From: Actinoallomurus sp.
GTDB lineage: Bacteria > Actinomycetota > Actinomycetes > Streptosporangiales > Streptosporangiaceae
Length of the DNA: 41,386 nucleotides
Direction: 5' to 3'
Assembly (NCBI GenBank): GCA_025964625.1
Contig: JAOPYL010000037.1
Location: 1-41,386, forward strand
The notes under the pieces were generated by a model. That model was given only the letters and a program-made list of their open reading frames with translations. It searched no databases and was not told the origin of the DNA. The position numbers and the translations under genes are program-made. How positions within the stretch are numbered: position 1 is the stretch's first letter; every line of letters starts with the position of its first letter. This document shows, in pieces, positions 25,755-33,567 of the stretch.

Positions 25755-25917
25755 GGTCAACCGCCGTATGCGAGGGCAAACCAGGTGCCGAGAGGCAGAA
25801 ATCGGAATGGTAACGGCCGGGCGCCAAGGGTTACTTTGCAAAGGCAAGCGAGTTATCGTGCCCGCGTCATCACGGACCGAACGTTCCCCAGAGCGGCCCC
25901 CGCGCCAAGGGAGAAAA

Positions 25918-26505
25918 GTGCCGAGCCTGCGCCTGCATGCTCTCGTCTGGCAGGCGGATGACTCACGGCTCCGGCTGGAACTCACGGTCCCGTCCGACGA
26001 GACGGCCGTCGTCGCGGCCGATCCGAAGGCCGGCACGGCGCTGGCCGACGTGCTGCTCGGGCTGACACCGCCGCTCGGCGGGGCCGTACGCCTGGACGGG
26101 CGTGACGTCACGGGCCTGGCCGCGGGGACGCGCGGTATCGCGCTGGTGCCTGTCGGCGGCGGGCTGCTGCCGCACGTGAACGTCGAACGCAACATCGCTT
26201 ACGGCGGAGACCCCGCGCACGCCGAGGACCGGGTCCGTGACCTGCAGCTGGGCGGTATCCAGAAGCAGCATCCGCACGAGCTGTCCCCCGCGCAGCGACT
26301 GCAGGTCGCGGTGGCGCGGGCCCTGTGCCACGCGCGGGAGTCGGTGGCGATCGTGTTCGAGGACCGTTTCGGACAGGCCCCGTTCCACGCGGCGGTGGAC
26401 ACGGCACGGGCGTACGGCGCCACTGTCCTGGTGATCACCGATCTGGAGCGCGGTGTCCTGCTCGGCGACGTCGTGCGGCCGGAGGAGCTGGATGATGCGA
26501 CGTAG
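25918..26505 (+). CDS. Degenerate ABC-transporter nucleotide-binding subunit (pseudo-ATPase)
   Basis: Protein of 195 aa that aligns with the sugar/polyamine importer ATPase core (GGAVRLDGRDVTGLAAGTRGIALVPVGGGLLPHVNVERNIAYG). Each catalytic motif is altered. Walker A is AADPKAGTA (residues 33-41, the lysine position is Gly39). The Q-loop Gln is Val79. LSGGQ is LSPAQ (122-126). Walker B DE is Glu148-Asp149. The switch His is Thr174. It also lacks the C-terminal regulatory domain. ATP hydrolysis is not expected. The GTG start follows GGGAG, and it overlaps the lipoprotein gene by 14 bases. Confidence 0.85.
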   Translation: MPSLRLHALVWQADDSRLRLELTVPSDETAVVAADPKAGTALADVLLGLTPPLGGAVRLDGRDVTGLAAGTRGIALVPVGGGLLPHVNVERNIAYGGDPAHAEDRVRDLQLGGIQKQHPHELSPAQRLQVAVARALCHARESVAIVFEDRFGQAPFHAAVDTARAYGATVLVITDLERGVLLGDVVRPEELDDAT

Positions 26506-27721
26506 GGACGCGATGAAGGGGCTGGCGCTGCTGACGTTGACGGCCGCGTGCGGCGGGCCGTCGAGCAGCGTGCGGGTCGTGGTGGTGTGGAGCGGCTGGG
26601 AGCTGACCCAGTTCCGCCGCGTCCTGGCTCCTTTGGTGAAGGAGGGCACGCGCGTCAGCGTGCAGTCCGGTGGCAACGACCTCGCCGCGCTGGTCGGCAA
26701 CAGGGTCGCCCGGACCGCGGCACCGGACGTCGCGCTGATCGAGCAGCCGCAGATGGTCGACGCCGACCGGAGCCGCCTCGTTCCGCTCGATCGGGTGCCG
26801 GGCATCCCGGCGGGCTGGGCGGACCTGCTGATCCGCGACGGCCAGAGCTACGGCACCTGGTTCAAGGCCGCGCACAAATCGCTCGTCTGGTATCGGCGGG
26901 ATCGCCTCATGGGTGATCCCCCGCAGCACTGGAACGACTGGGTGGACACCTGCCGCACGATGGCGGCCCGCGGGCGGCCGCCGCTGGCGATCGGCGCGGC
27001 CGACGGCTGGGTGCTCACCGACTGGTTCGAGAACACTCTGCTCAGCATCGACCCCGCCATCTACCGCGAACTCGCCGCGGGCGCCGAGTTGTGGACCCAC
27101 GAACATGTGCGTGAGGCGCTGCGACGGCTCGGTGAGATCTGGGCCATACCCGGCGTCTTCTCCGGCGGACCGCGGCGCGCCCTGCTCACCCAGTTCGACG
27201 GCGCGCTGGTCGACGTGTTCCAGCACGGGCGCGCGGCCATGGTCGCGGGGGCCGACTTCGACTACCCGATCATCGAGCAGTTCGGGAACGCCCCGGCGAA
27301 GTGGTTCCGATTCCCGAGCCTGGAGACCGAGCGCCCGCCCCTCATGGTGGGAGGCGACGCGGCCGTCCTCCTGAACCGGCACAGCCGCGGCGGCAGAGAC
27401 CTCATCACGTGGCTGGGCAAACCCGAGGCCGCCCAGATCTGGGCGGAGGCGGGCGGGTTCCTGTCGGTGAACCCGGCTGTGACCGGCTATCCCGGTGACC
27501 TGTCCTCGCTGGCCGACGAGATCCAGAAGGAGACGGCCGGCCGCCCGGCGTTCGATCTGTCCGACCAGCTCGGCGGACGGCTCACCGGAGCCGACGGCCG
27601 CGGCACCTGGAAGATCTTCCAGGACTTCTTCGCCGAGGTCGCGGTCGACAGAGCACCTCTGGAGCGTGCGGCGAACCGGGCCTCGGACGCGCTCGCCGCG
27701 GCGAAGGCGGCGTCGTCATGA
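26492..27721 (+). CDS. Extracellular solute-binding lipoprotein (ABC type)
   Basis: About 409 aa. The N-terminus MMRRRDAMKGLALLTLTAAC has twin arginines followed by D-A-M-K (Tat-like) and a cysteine at position 20 in a near-lipobox (T at -3 is not ideal). The mature protein follows the family-1 binding-protein pattern: VVVVWSGWELTQFRRVLAPLVKE, DVALIEQPQMVDADRSRLVPLD, SLVWYRRDRL, HWNDWVDTCRTMAARG, QHGRAAMVAGADF, and FLSVNPAVTGYPGD near the end. The ligand is probably a sugar or similar solute, unproven. GGAGG lies 6 nt before ATG 26492. The stop overlaps the permease start. Confidence 0.88.
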   Translation: MMRRRDAMKGLALLTLTAACGGPSSSVRVVVVWSGWELTQFRRVLAPLVKEGTRVSVQSGGNDLAALVGNRVARTAAPDVALIEQPQMVDADRSRLVPLDRVPGIPAGWADLLIRDGQSYGTWFKAAHKSLVWYRRDRLMGDPPQHWNDWVDTCRTMAARGRPPLAIGAADGWVLTDWFENTLLSIDPAIYRELAAGAELWTHEHVREALRRLGEIWAIPGVFSGGPRRALLTQFDGALVDVFQHGRAAMVAGADFDYPIIEQFGNAPAKWFRFPSLETERPPLMVGGDAAVLLNRHSRGGRDLITWLGKPEAAQIWAEAGGFLSVNPAVTGYPGDLSSLADEIQKETAGRPAFDLSDQLGGRLTGADGRGTWKIFQDFFAEVAVDRAPLERAANRASDALAAAKAASS

Positions 27722-29382
27722 CCCCGTCCGAGATCCTCCTCCGAGAGGACACCCGCTCTCCGGTGCGCGGGCATCCGCGCCGCCCATGGCGATCCCTCCT
27801 GCACCTCCTGCCCGCCGCGGTCCTCGTCGGCGCGGTCATCGTGCTTCCTCTCGTCTGGGCGATCGTGGTCAGCCTCAAGGACGGCGGCCGCGGCTACGTC
27901 GCGCTCTGGACGGACCATGGCACCAGGAATGCGATCCTCAACAGCCTGGTGTGGCTCGTCCTGGCGCCGGTCGTCTGCCTGTTCGGGCTGCTGCTCGCCT
28001 GGCTGGCCCGCGGGTCCCGGCGTCTCGGCGTGCTCGCGGCACCAATCGCGGTGTCCGCCCTGGTGACCGCGGTGGCGTTCCGGTTGATCTTCGAGCCCGG
28101 CGGGCCCGCGGATGCGGTGAGCACGGACTTCCTGGGCTCGCCGGGCATCTGGCTCGTGCTGGGCCTGGCGTTCGCGTGGCAGTGGGCCGGGCTGGCCGTG
28201 GTGGTCTTCCGGGCCGGCCTTGACGCGATCCCGCGGAGCCTCATGCGGATGGCCCGCGCCTTCGGGCACGGCCCGTGGTGGCGGCTCGGCAAGGTGACCC
28301 TCCCCGCCCTGGTGCCGGCCGGTGCCCTCATACTGATGATCGCGCTGCTCGCCGCCGCGCGGGCCTTCGAACTGATCCTCATCACCGCGCCCGGCTCGGT
28401 GCAGTCCGAGGTCGACGTGGCCGGCGTGCACTGGTGGCGGTGGCGCGCCGACCTGACCGAGGGCACGTCGGCGGCGCTCACCGTGATCTCCTTCCTCTCC
28501 GTCGCCGTCCTGGCGCTGGCCCTGCTCTGGGGGCTGAGCCGGGAATGGCCGAACCGTGTGGAGGAGCCGCAGGAACCACCGCCGAGCCGGCGAGGGCACG
28601 TCTTCGGGATCCTCGCGGTCGCCGTCTGGGTGCTGCCCATGGTGGTGGTGCTGCTGACCTCGCTCCATACGCCGCGGGCCGCCGCGGGCGGCGGGTGGTG
28701 GAGCGGCGGATTCGGCTTCGGCTCCTACCGGCAGGCGTTTGCGAGCGGTGAGCTTTTCAGCGCCCTGCTGAACACCGGCGTCCGTTCGATCATGGCGGCC
28801 TTGCTGCTGCTCATCATCGCGGTGCCGGCGGCGTTCGCGATCGCGTGGGGCGGGTTGTCCCGTCGGGCCGGCCGGATCCTCATCGCGGTCACCACGGTGC
28901 TCGCGGTGGTGCCGCCGCAGACGGTGATCGTCGAGCTCGGGCGCGTGTTCGACGATCTCCACTTGCTCGGCGCACCGACCGCGCTCACCCTGGTGCACAC
29001 GGCCTTCGGCGTGCCGCTCGCCGTCCTGTTGCTGCGCGCCGCGTTCGCCTCCGCCCGTCCCGAGCTGGTCCGGGTCCGGCTGCTGGATCCGGCCCCGGGA
29101 TCGGTGCTGTTCGCGGTCGTGCGCGAGAGCTGGCCGGCCGTGGTCACCGTCGCGGTACTCGAGTTCGTGCTCGTCTGGAACGACTTCGTGGTCGGCCTGC
29201 TGCTCGGCGGCCCGGAGGCCGGTCAGGTGACGTTCGTGCTGTACGACCAGGCGCGGCAGTTCACGACCTCCTCCGGGGTGCTGGCGGCCGGAGCCGTCGT
29301 CGTCACCCTCGTCCCGCTCGCTCTGGTCCTCCTGACCGGCAAGTGGCTGGTCCGGGGCTTCATCCAGGGAGTCCGCCGATGA
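27718..29382 (+). CDS. Fused two-domain ABC permease (MalF-MalG-like fusion)
   Basis: Membrane protein of 554 aa with about 12 helices in two MetI-type halves. Half 1 (about 25-275) has a recognisable coupling motif at residues 165-199 (DAIPRSLMRMARAFGHGPWW...LP) with the conserved glycine Gly184. Half 2 (about 295-550) has a degenerate counterpart at 441-475 (RPELVRVRLLDPAPGSVLF) in which that glycine is lost. The halves are normally separate genes. It is coupled by ATGA overlaps to the lipoprotein gene before it and the STAND-like gene after it. Confidence 0.88.
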   Translation: MTPSEILLREDTRSPVRGHPRRPWRSLLHLLPAAVLVGAVIVLPLVWAIVVSLKDGGRGYVALWTDHGTRNAILNSLVWLVLAPVVCLFGLLLAWLARGSRRLGVLAAPIAVSALVTAVAFRLIFEPGGPADAVSTDFLGSPGIWLVLGLAFAWQWAGLAVVVFRAGLDAIPRSLMRMARAFGHGPWWRLGKVTLPALVPAGALILMIALLAAARAFELILITAPGSVQSEVDVAGVHWWRWRADLTEGTSAALTVISFLSVAVLALALLWGLSREWPNRVEEPQEPPPSRRGHVFGILAVAVWVLPMVVVLLTSLHTPRAAAGGGWWSGGFGFGSYRQAFASGELFSALLNTGVRSIMAALLLLIIAVPAAFAIAWGGLSRRAGRILIAVTTVLAVVPPQTVIVELGRVFDDLHLLGAPTALTLVHTAFGVPLAVLLLRAAFASARPELVRVRLLDPAPGSVLFAVVRESWPAVVTVAVLEFVLVWNDFVVGLLLGGPEAGQVTFVLYDQARQFTTSSGVLAAGAVVVTLVPLALVLLTGKWLVRGFIQGVRR

Positions 29383-31457
29383 GCCCGCGTCGCAGGCAGA
29401 GGTTCGGCCGTGCCGCCGGGTACACCGGGTACGCGGTGGTCAGCGGGGTCGTGCTCCAGATCGTCCGGGAAGTGGCCGCGAACCAGCTGAACGTGCTCGG
29501 CGCGTGGGTGCCGTGGACCGTCATCATCGCGGGCAGCGTGATCGGTCTCGTGCTGTGGATACTTTCGTTTCTGTGGCCGCCGGAACCCCCGGAACCACCG
29601 CTCGAGAGGTGGCTACCACGTGTCGACAAGCTGATCGGGCGGGACAGCACGGTCGCGACGGTCCTGGCGAGGGCACGCGGCCACGGGGTGGTCGTCGTGC
29701 ACGGGCCCAGCGGCATCGGTACCTCTTCCGTGGCCATCACGGCGGCGCGGCTGCTCGTACCCGATGTGGCGGGCCAGCTGTACGTGGACCTGCGCAAAGT
29801 GCGGCCGAGCAGTGTCTGGCCGGCACGGATCCCGCTGCTGCGGGACAGCACCCGGTGGGTGCGGATGCCGGTGCTGCGGACGCTCGGGCTGGACCTCCGG
29901 ATGTCCGACGAAGAGGCCGCACAGGCGGTCGCGGACAAGCTGCGGGGCAGCGGACTGGTGCTCGTGATCGACAACGCCGCCGAGGTGAACGAGGTTCGCT
30001 GGGTCGCGCACGGCGTGGACGGCGCGCGCATCATCATCGCGGGCGAGATAAGGACCAATGAGCTGACCGGTGTCGCCGACGTACCGGTTCAGGGCCTCCA
30101 GCCGGAGGACGCCCTCAGGCTCCTGCGCCACCAGGACGCCGAGCCGACGGGGGGACGCTTCAAGAGACTGGTGGACCGGGTGCGGCACGCGCAGAGTCAC
30201 TCCGACGTTCGGCGGCGTTCCATCGCCGAGCGCGTCAACGACGAACGGAAGCCGGCGAGGGAGCTGGCCGAGCATTACCTCCAGCACCCGCGTGTGGCCA
30301 TCCAGTTCGGCCGCTGGCTGTCCCAGAACCCCGGCGAGAAGATCTCCGATCTGCTGCGCACCCTGGAGCAGGGTGGGCCCGTCGTCGCACTTGATCAGAT
30401 CATGGACAGTGCCCTCGCGGGGATGTCGGGCGCCGCACGGCTGCTGCTCGCGCAGCTCGTCACCGCGCCCGATGTCGAGTTCTCCGACGCGGCCGTGGCC
30501 GCGCTGGCCAAAATCTCGGTGGAGGACGCCGACCTCCACCTGACCGAGCTCAGCCGGCGTTTCCTCGTTCACCGCAGCTCGTCCGGATCCCGCGTGGCGC
30601 GGCCGGCGACACATCTCGCCGGGAAGATCCCGGACAGCCAGGCGGCGAAGGTGCACATTCGCCTCGTCGCCTTCTACGCCAAGCTGGCCGACGCCAACGC
30701 CGTGCTCCTCGGCGGGGAGCAGTACGCCGAGGGGGCGCGGTGGTTCGCGGCCCAGGACGTCACGCTGCTGGGGTTGCTCAGTGTGCCCTCGCCCCCGAAG
30801 CGGGCGGCGTCCCATCTCTGGCAGATCGCGGACGCGCTGGACCTGTGGTTCGCCCGGGAGGAGCGGAATCGCGAGCGGTGGGACGTGGCCGAAGCGATAC
30901 TGGCCCGCGCCCGCGAAGTCGGCGACGTCACCGCACAGGCGGTCGCCCTGATCCGCATGGCCGCGATCGCCCGCCGGGACGCGCGGACCGGCGACGCCCG
31001 GAAGCTGCTCAACGAGGCCGAGGCGCTGGGGCACGGCCGTACCCCGTGGCGGCCGCAGCTGAATACGGAGTGGGCTCTGTGCAACGCCACCGACGGCGAC
31101 CTGGAAGCCGCCCGCAACGACGTGCTGCACGTCCGGCAGGCCCGCCCCCAGCGGGATCTCGAGGGCCGGATGACCGATCTGATCAATCTCGCCGGGATCG
31201 AGATCGGGCTGGGGCGGCACGATCCGGCCGTTGATCACCTTCACAAGGCCGTCAGGCTGGCCAAGCAGGCCCGCAGCATCGCCGGCCGTGCGCAGGCGCG
31301 TGAGCTGACCGGCGTCGCGCTGCGTGGGCAGGGCCATACCGGCGCGGCGGAAGACGCGTGGATCGACGCCGAGAGCCTGTACCGCTCGATCGGCGACGAC
31401 GCCGGCCGGGCCCGCTGCGAACGCCACCGCGTGCTCGAGGAGGGCGGTCAGCCGTGA
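29379..31457 (+). CDS. Membrane-anchored NB-ARC-like/TPR protein with altered P-loop
   Basis: Protein of 692 aa. Two hydrophobic segments (about 14-30 and 43-66) are followed by a Pro-rich linker PPEPPEPP (67-74). A P-loop domain (about 82-260) has HGPSGIGTSS: Gly109...Gly114 with Thr115 where the Walker A lysine belongs. A Walker B-like LVLVIDNA (193-200) follows, then a winged-helix-like region. The C-terminal half has TPR-like repeats, e.g. AVALIRMAAIARRDARTGDARKLLNEAEAL and AQARELTGVALRGQGHTGAAEDAWIDAESLY. It starts inside the permease stop codon, so it belongs to the ABC-like operon. ATP turnover is doubtful; a signalling or scaffold role is inferred. Confidence 0.82.
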   Translation: MSPRRRQRFGRAAGYTGYAVVSGVVLQIVREVAANQLNVLGAWVPWTVIIAGSVIGLVLWILSFLWPPEPPEPPLERWLPRVDKLIGRDSTVATVLARARGHGVVVVHGPSGIGTSSVAITAARLLVPDVAGQLYVDLRKVRPSSVWPARIPLLRDSTRWVRMPVLRTLGLDLRMSDEEAAQAVADKLRGSGLVLVIDNAAEVNEVRWVAHGVDGARIIIAGEIRTNELTGVADVPVQGLQPEDALRLLRHQDAEPTGGRFKRLVDRVRHAQSHSDVRRRSIAERVNDERKPARELAEHYLQHPRVAIQFGRWLSQNPGEKISDLLRTLEQGGPVVALDQIMDSALAGMSGAARLLLAQLVTAPDVEFSDAAVAALAKISVEDADLHLTELSRRFLVHRSSSGSRVARPATHLAGKIPDSQAAKVHIRLVAFYAKLADANAVLLGGEQYAEGARWFAAQDVTLLGLLSVPSPPKRAASHLWQIADALDLWFAREERNRERWDVAEAILARAREVGDVTAQAVALIRMAAIARRDARTGDARKLLNEAEALGHGRTPWRPQLNTEWALCNATDGDLEAARNDVLHVRQARPQRDLEGRMTDLINLAGIEIGLGRHDPAVDHLHKAVRLAKQARSIAGRAQARELTGVALRGQGHTGAAEDAWIDAESLYRSIGDDAGRARCERHRVLEEGGQP

Positions 31458-31583
31458 CGTCGTTCCTCCGGTGCTTCCTCCTCCGGTTCAACCGGCGGCT
31501 CGTGCCCGGGCCGGCCGTCCATGCGTGCGTCCCGCGTCCGGCGATCTGAGGCCGTCCGGGCTCGCGTGGCTTACCGTTGAGGG

Positions 31584-31808
31584 GTGGCGTCGCAGTCCTC
31601 GACCGAATCCGCTCCCCGGCCGGCCAGTGAAGGCGCCGAGGAGGTCACGCACGGCTACCCGCCGCCCGCCCGACCGGTGGGCGCGACCGTCGTCGCCTAC
31701 TGCGGTGCGGTGATGACCGTCCGCGGCGAGTCGTCGGCCGCGCCTCCGCCGGACACGTGCGCGGAATGCGCCGCGATCTGGAAGCGACGGCGGCGCCGCG
31801 CCCGCTGA
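31584..31808 (+). CDS. Small zinc-ribbon-like protein (DUF3039-like)
   Basis: Protein of 74 aa with a central HGYPPPARPVGATVVAYCG and a CAEC pair before a basic tail (AAIWKRRRRRAR). The Cys-Gly...Cys-x-x-Cys layout resembles small actinobacterial DUF3039-type proteins. The GTG at 31584 directly follows GAGGG and TTACCGT, too close for a ribosome-binding site, so a leaderless mRNA is possible. The function is unknown. Confidence 0.6.
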   Translation: MASQSSTESAPRPASEGAEEVTHGYPPPARPVGATVVAYCGAVMTVRGESSAAPPPDTCAECAAIWKRRRRRAR

Positions 31809-31840
31809 CGCCGCCGCGACCGGCGGCCGGACGGGGCCGC

Positions 31841-32596
31841 TCAGCAGGCGGCCGCCGCCAGCCAGCCGGACAGCAGTTCCTGGTCGCCGAAGACCGCGAA
31901 GCGCTCGTCGCCTGGCCGGAGCCGGCCGTACGTGAGCAGCAGCAGGTCGCTCGCTGTGCCGCGTACGGCGACGGTGCCCTTGCCGTGGCCGTGCTCCCAG
32001 GTGACGCCGTCGGGTCCGAGGGCGATCATCCATTCGCCGTCGTGGTCGGTGGCATGCAAGTGCAGCGTCTCGCCGGTCCGGCCGAGCGTCCGCAGCTGCT
32101 CGGCGACCCAGGGGATCACCGGAATGTTGGCGAGGAACTCCTCGATGCCGTCGGCGGCCGTCTCGGGGTCGATGTACGGCGTGCGGCCCAGGGCCAGCTC
32201 GGCGTCGGCCCGGTGGACCACGGCCTCGTACAGCACCCGGCGGGACCAGAAGCGCACGTGCTGGTCCGGCCCGAAGGTCCAGACGGGGGTGTCGCCGCCG
32301 GCCTCCCGCAGCGTGGTCAGCAGTGGCCCGGCTCCGGCCGCGAGCCACCCCGGATAACCGGCGTCGTCGGCGGGCAGCCCGAGGTCCAGGTCGCGTGACC
32401 AGACGCGCTCCTTCGGACGGGTGCGCACGATGTGGGTGATCCAGCGGTGCGTCGTGCCGTGATGCCGGATGAGGTCGGTGATGGTCCATCCGGGGCAGGT
32501 GGGCACCGGAGCCGCGGGGTCGGCGTGCTGGGTCACCTCGGCGAAACGGGCGATCTCGGCCTCGGCCGCCGCGCAGTGACGTTCGTGATCGCTCAT
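31841..32596 (-). CDS. Maleylpyruvate isomerase-family mycothiol-dependent enzyme (DinB fold)
   Basis: Protein of 251 aa. The N-terminal four-helix DinB-like domain contains VPTCPGWTITDLIRHHGTTHRWITHIV and RRVLYEAVVHRADAELALG, which place the three metal-binding histidines. A C-terminal domain follows (LHLHATDHDGEWMIALGPDGVTWEHGHGKGTVAVRGTASDLLLLTYGRL). Such proteins use mycothiol for detoxification or isomerisation; the substrate is unknown. It is divergent from the PIG-L deacetylase gene with 62 bp between, so they may share a control region. Confidence 0.88.
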   Translation of the reverse strand: MSDHERHCAAAEAEIARFAEVTQHADPAAPVPTCPGWTITDLIRHHGTTHRWITHIVRTRPKERVWSRDLDLGLPADDAGYPGWLAAGAGPLLTTLREAGGDTPVWTFGPDQHVRFWSRRVLYEAVVHRADAELALGRTPYIDPETAADGIEEFLANIPVIPWVAEQLRTLGRTGETLHLHATDHDGEWMIALGPDGVTWEHGHGKGTVAVRGTASDLLLLTYGRLRPGDERFAVFGDQELLSGWLAAAAC

Positions 32597-32658
32597 GGTG
32601 CGAGCGTAGGCGGTGAGGCCGACACAACAGGCCCGTCCGTGGGGGCATGCTGTAGCCC

Positions 32659-33474
32659 ATGGATCGTGAACTCACACTGATGGCCGTGCACGCTCACCCG
32701 GACGACGAGGTGCTCGGCACGGGCGGCGTCTTCGCGCGTTACGCGGAGGAGGGAATCCGCACCGTCCTGGTCACCTGCACCAACGGCGAGCAGGGCGACG
32801 GCCCGGACGGGGTGAAGCCCGGCGAACACGGGCACGACGAGACCGCGGTGAGCAGCCGCCGGCTCGCCGAGCTCCGCGACTCCGTCGCCCACCTGGGCAT
32901 CGACCACGTCGAGCTCCTCGGCTACCGCGACTCCGGCATGGCCGGCTGGGACGCGAACGGCAACCCGGACGTCTTCAGCAACGTTCCCGTCGACCAGGCC
33001 TCCGCGCGGCTCGTCGCGCTCATGGAGCGCTACCGCCCGCAGGTAGTGGTCACCTATGACGAGAACGGCGGGTACGGCCACCCGGATCACATCCAGGCCC
33101 ACCGGATCACGCTCGCCGCGATCGAGGCCAGCGCCATCCCGCGCAAGCTCTACTACACGGCCATTCCGCGGGCCCGGTTCGGGGAGATGATGAAGTACCT
33201 GCGGTCCAGCGGCCTGGACGTGGGTGACGTGGAGCTGCCCGAGGACTTCGGTACCCCGGACGACGAGATCACCACGATGGTGGACGTCTCGCCGTACGTC
33301 GGGCGCAAGCGGAAGGCGCTCGAGGCGCACGCCAGCCAGGGCGACAACATCTTCCTGCTGCGGCTGCCCGAGGACGCCCAGCATCAGGCGTTCGGCCTCG
33401 AGTCCTTCGTCCGCCGCATCAGCACCGTCACCGCGCCGGAGCAGGAGGACGACCTGTTCGCTGGTCTTCGCTGA
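32659..33474 (+). CDS. PIG-L/LmbE-family deacetylase (MshB/Mca-like)
   Basis: Zinc N-deacetylase or amidase of 271 aa. AHPDDE (residues 12-17) gives His13 and Asp16 as ligands and Asp15 as base; GHPDH supplies the third ligand His144. VTCTNGEQGD and LLGYRDSGMAGW are shared with MshB, which deacetylates GlcNAc-inositol in mycothiol synthesis, and with the mycothiol S-conjugate amidase Mca. Which of these it is, or whether it is a paralog of both, cannot be decided here. It sits beside a mycothiol-type DinB-fold gene. Confidence 0.9.
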   Translation: MDRELTLMAVHAHPDDEVLGTGGVFARYAEEGIRTVLVTCTNGEQGDGPDGVKPGEHGHDETAVSSRRLAELRDSVAHLGIDHVELLGYRDSGMAGWDANGNPDVFSNVPVDQASARLVALMERYRPQVVVTYDENGGYGHPDHIQAHRITLAAIEASAIPRKLYYTAIPRARFGEMMKYLRSSGLDVGDVELPEDFGTPDDEITTMVDVSPYVGRKRKALEAHASQGDNIFLLRLPEDAQHQAFGLESFVRRISTVTAPEQEDDLFAGLR

Positions 33475-33567
33475 ACAGTCCGCCGCCTTGATCCATGCGG
33501 GCAGGCGGTCGAGCATGCCCATGGTCGGCTGGGCGGTGCGTTCCCGGAGCCCGGCGGCACGCGGTGT

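Noticed and set aside
27487-28998. 503-codon minus-strand frame opposite the lipoprotein and permease genes
   Set aside because: Low-complexity His/Arg/Gln/Asp sequence typical of antisense frames in high-GC genes; the plus strand encodes clear domains.
29613-31427. 604-codon minus-strand frame opposite the NB-ARC-like/TPR gene
   Set aside because: No domain is recognisable, while the plus strand has a P-loop-like motif, transmembrane segments and TPRs.
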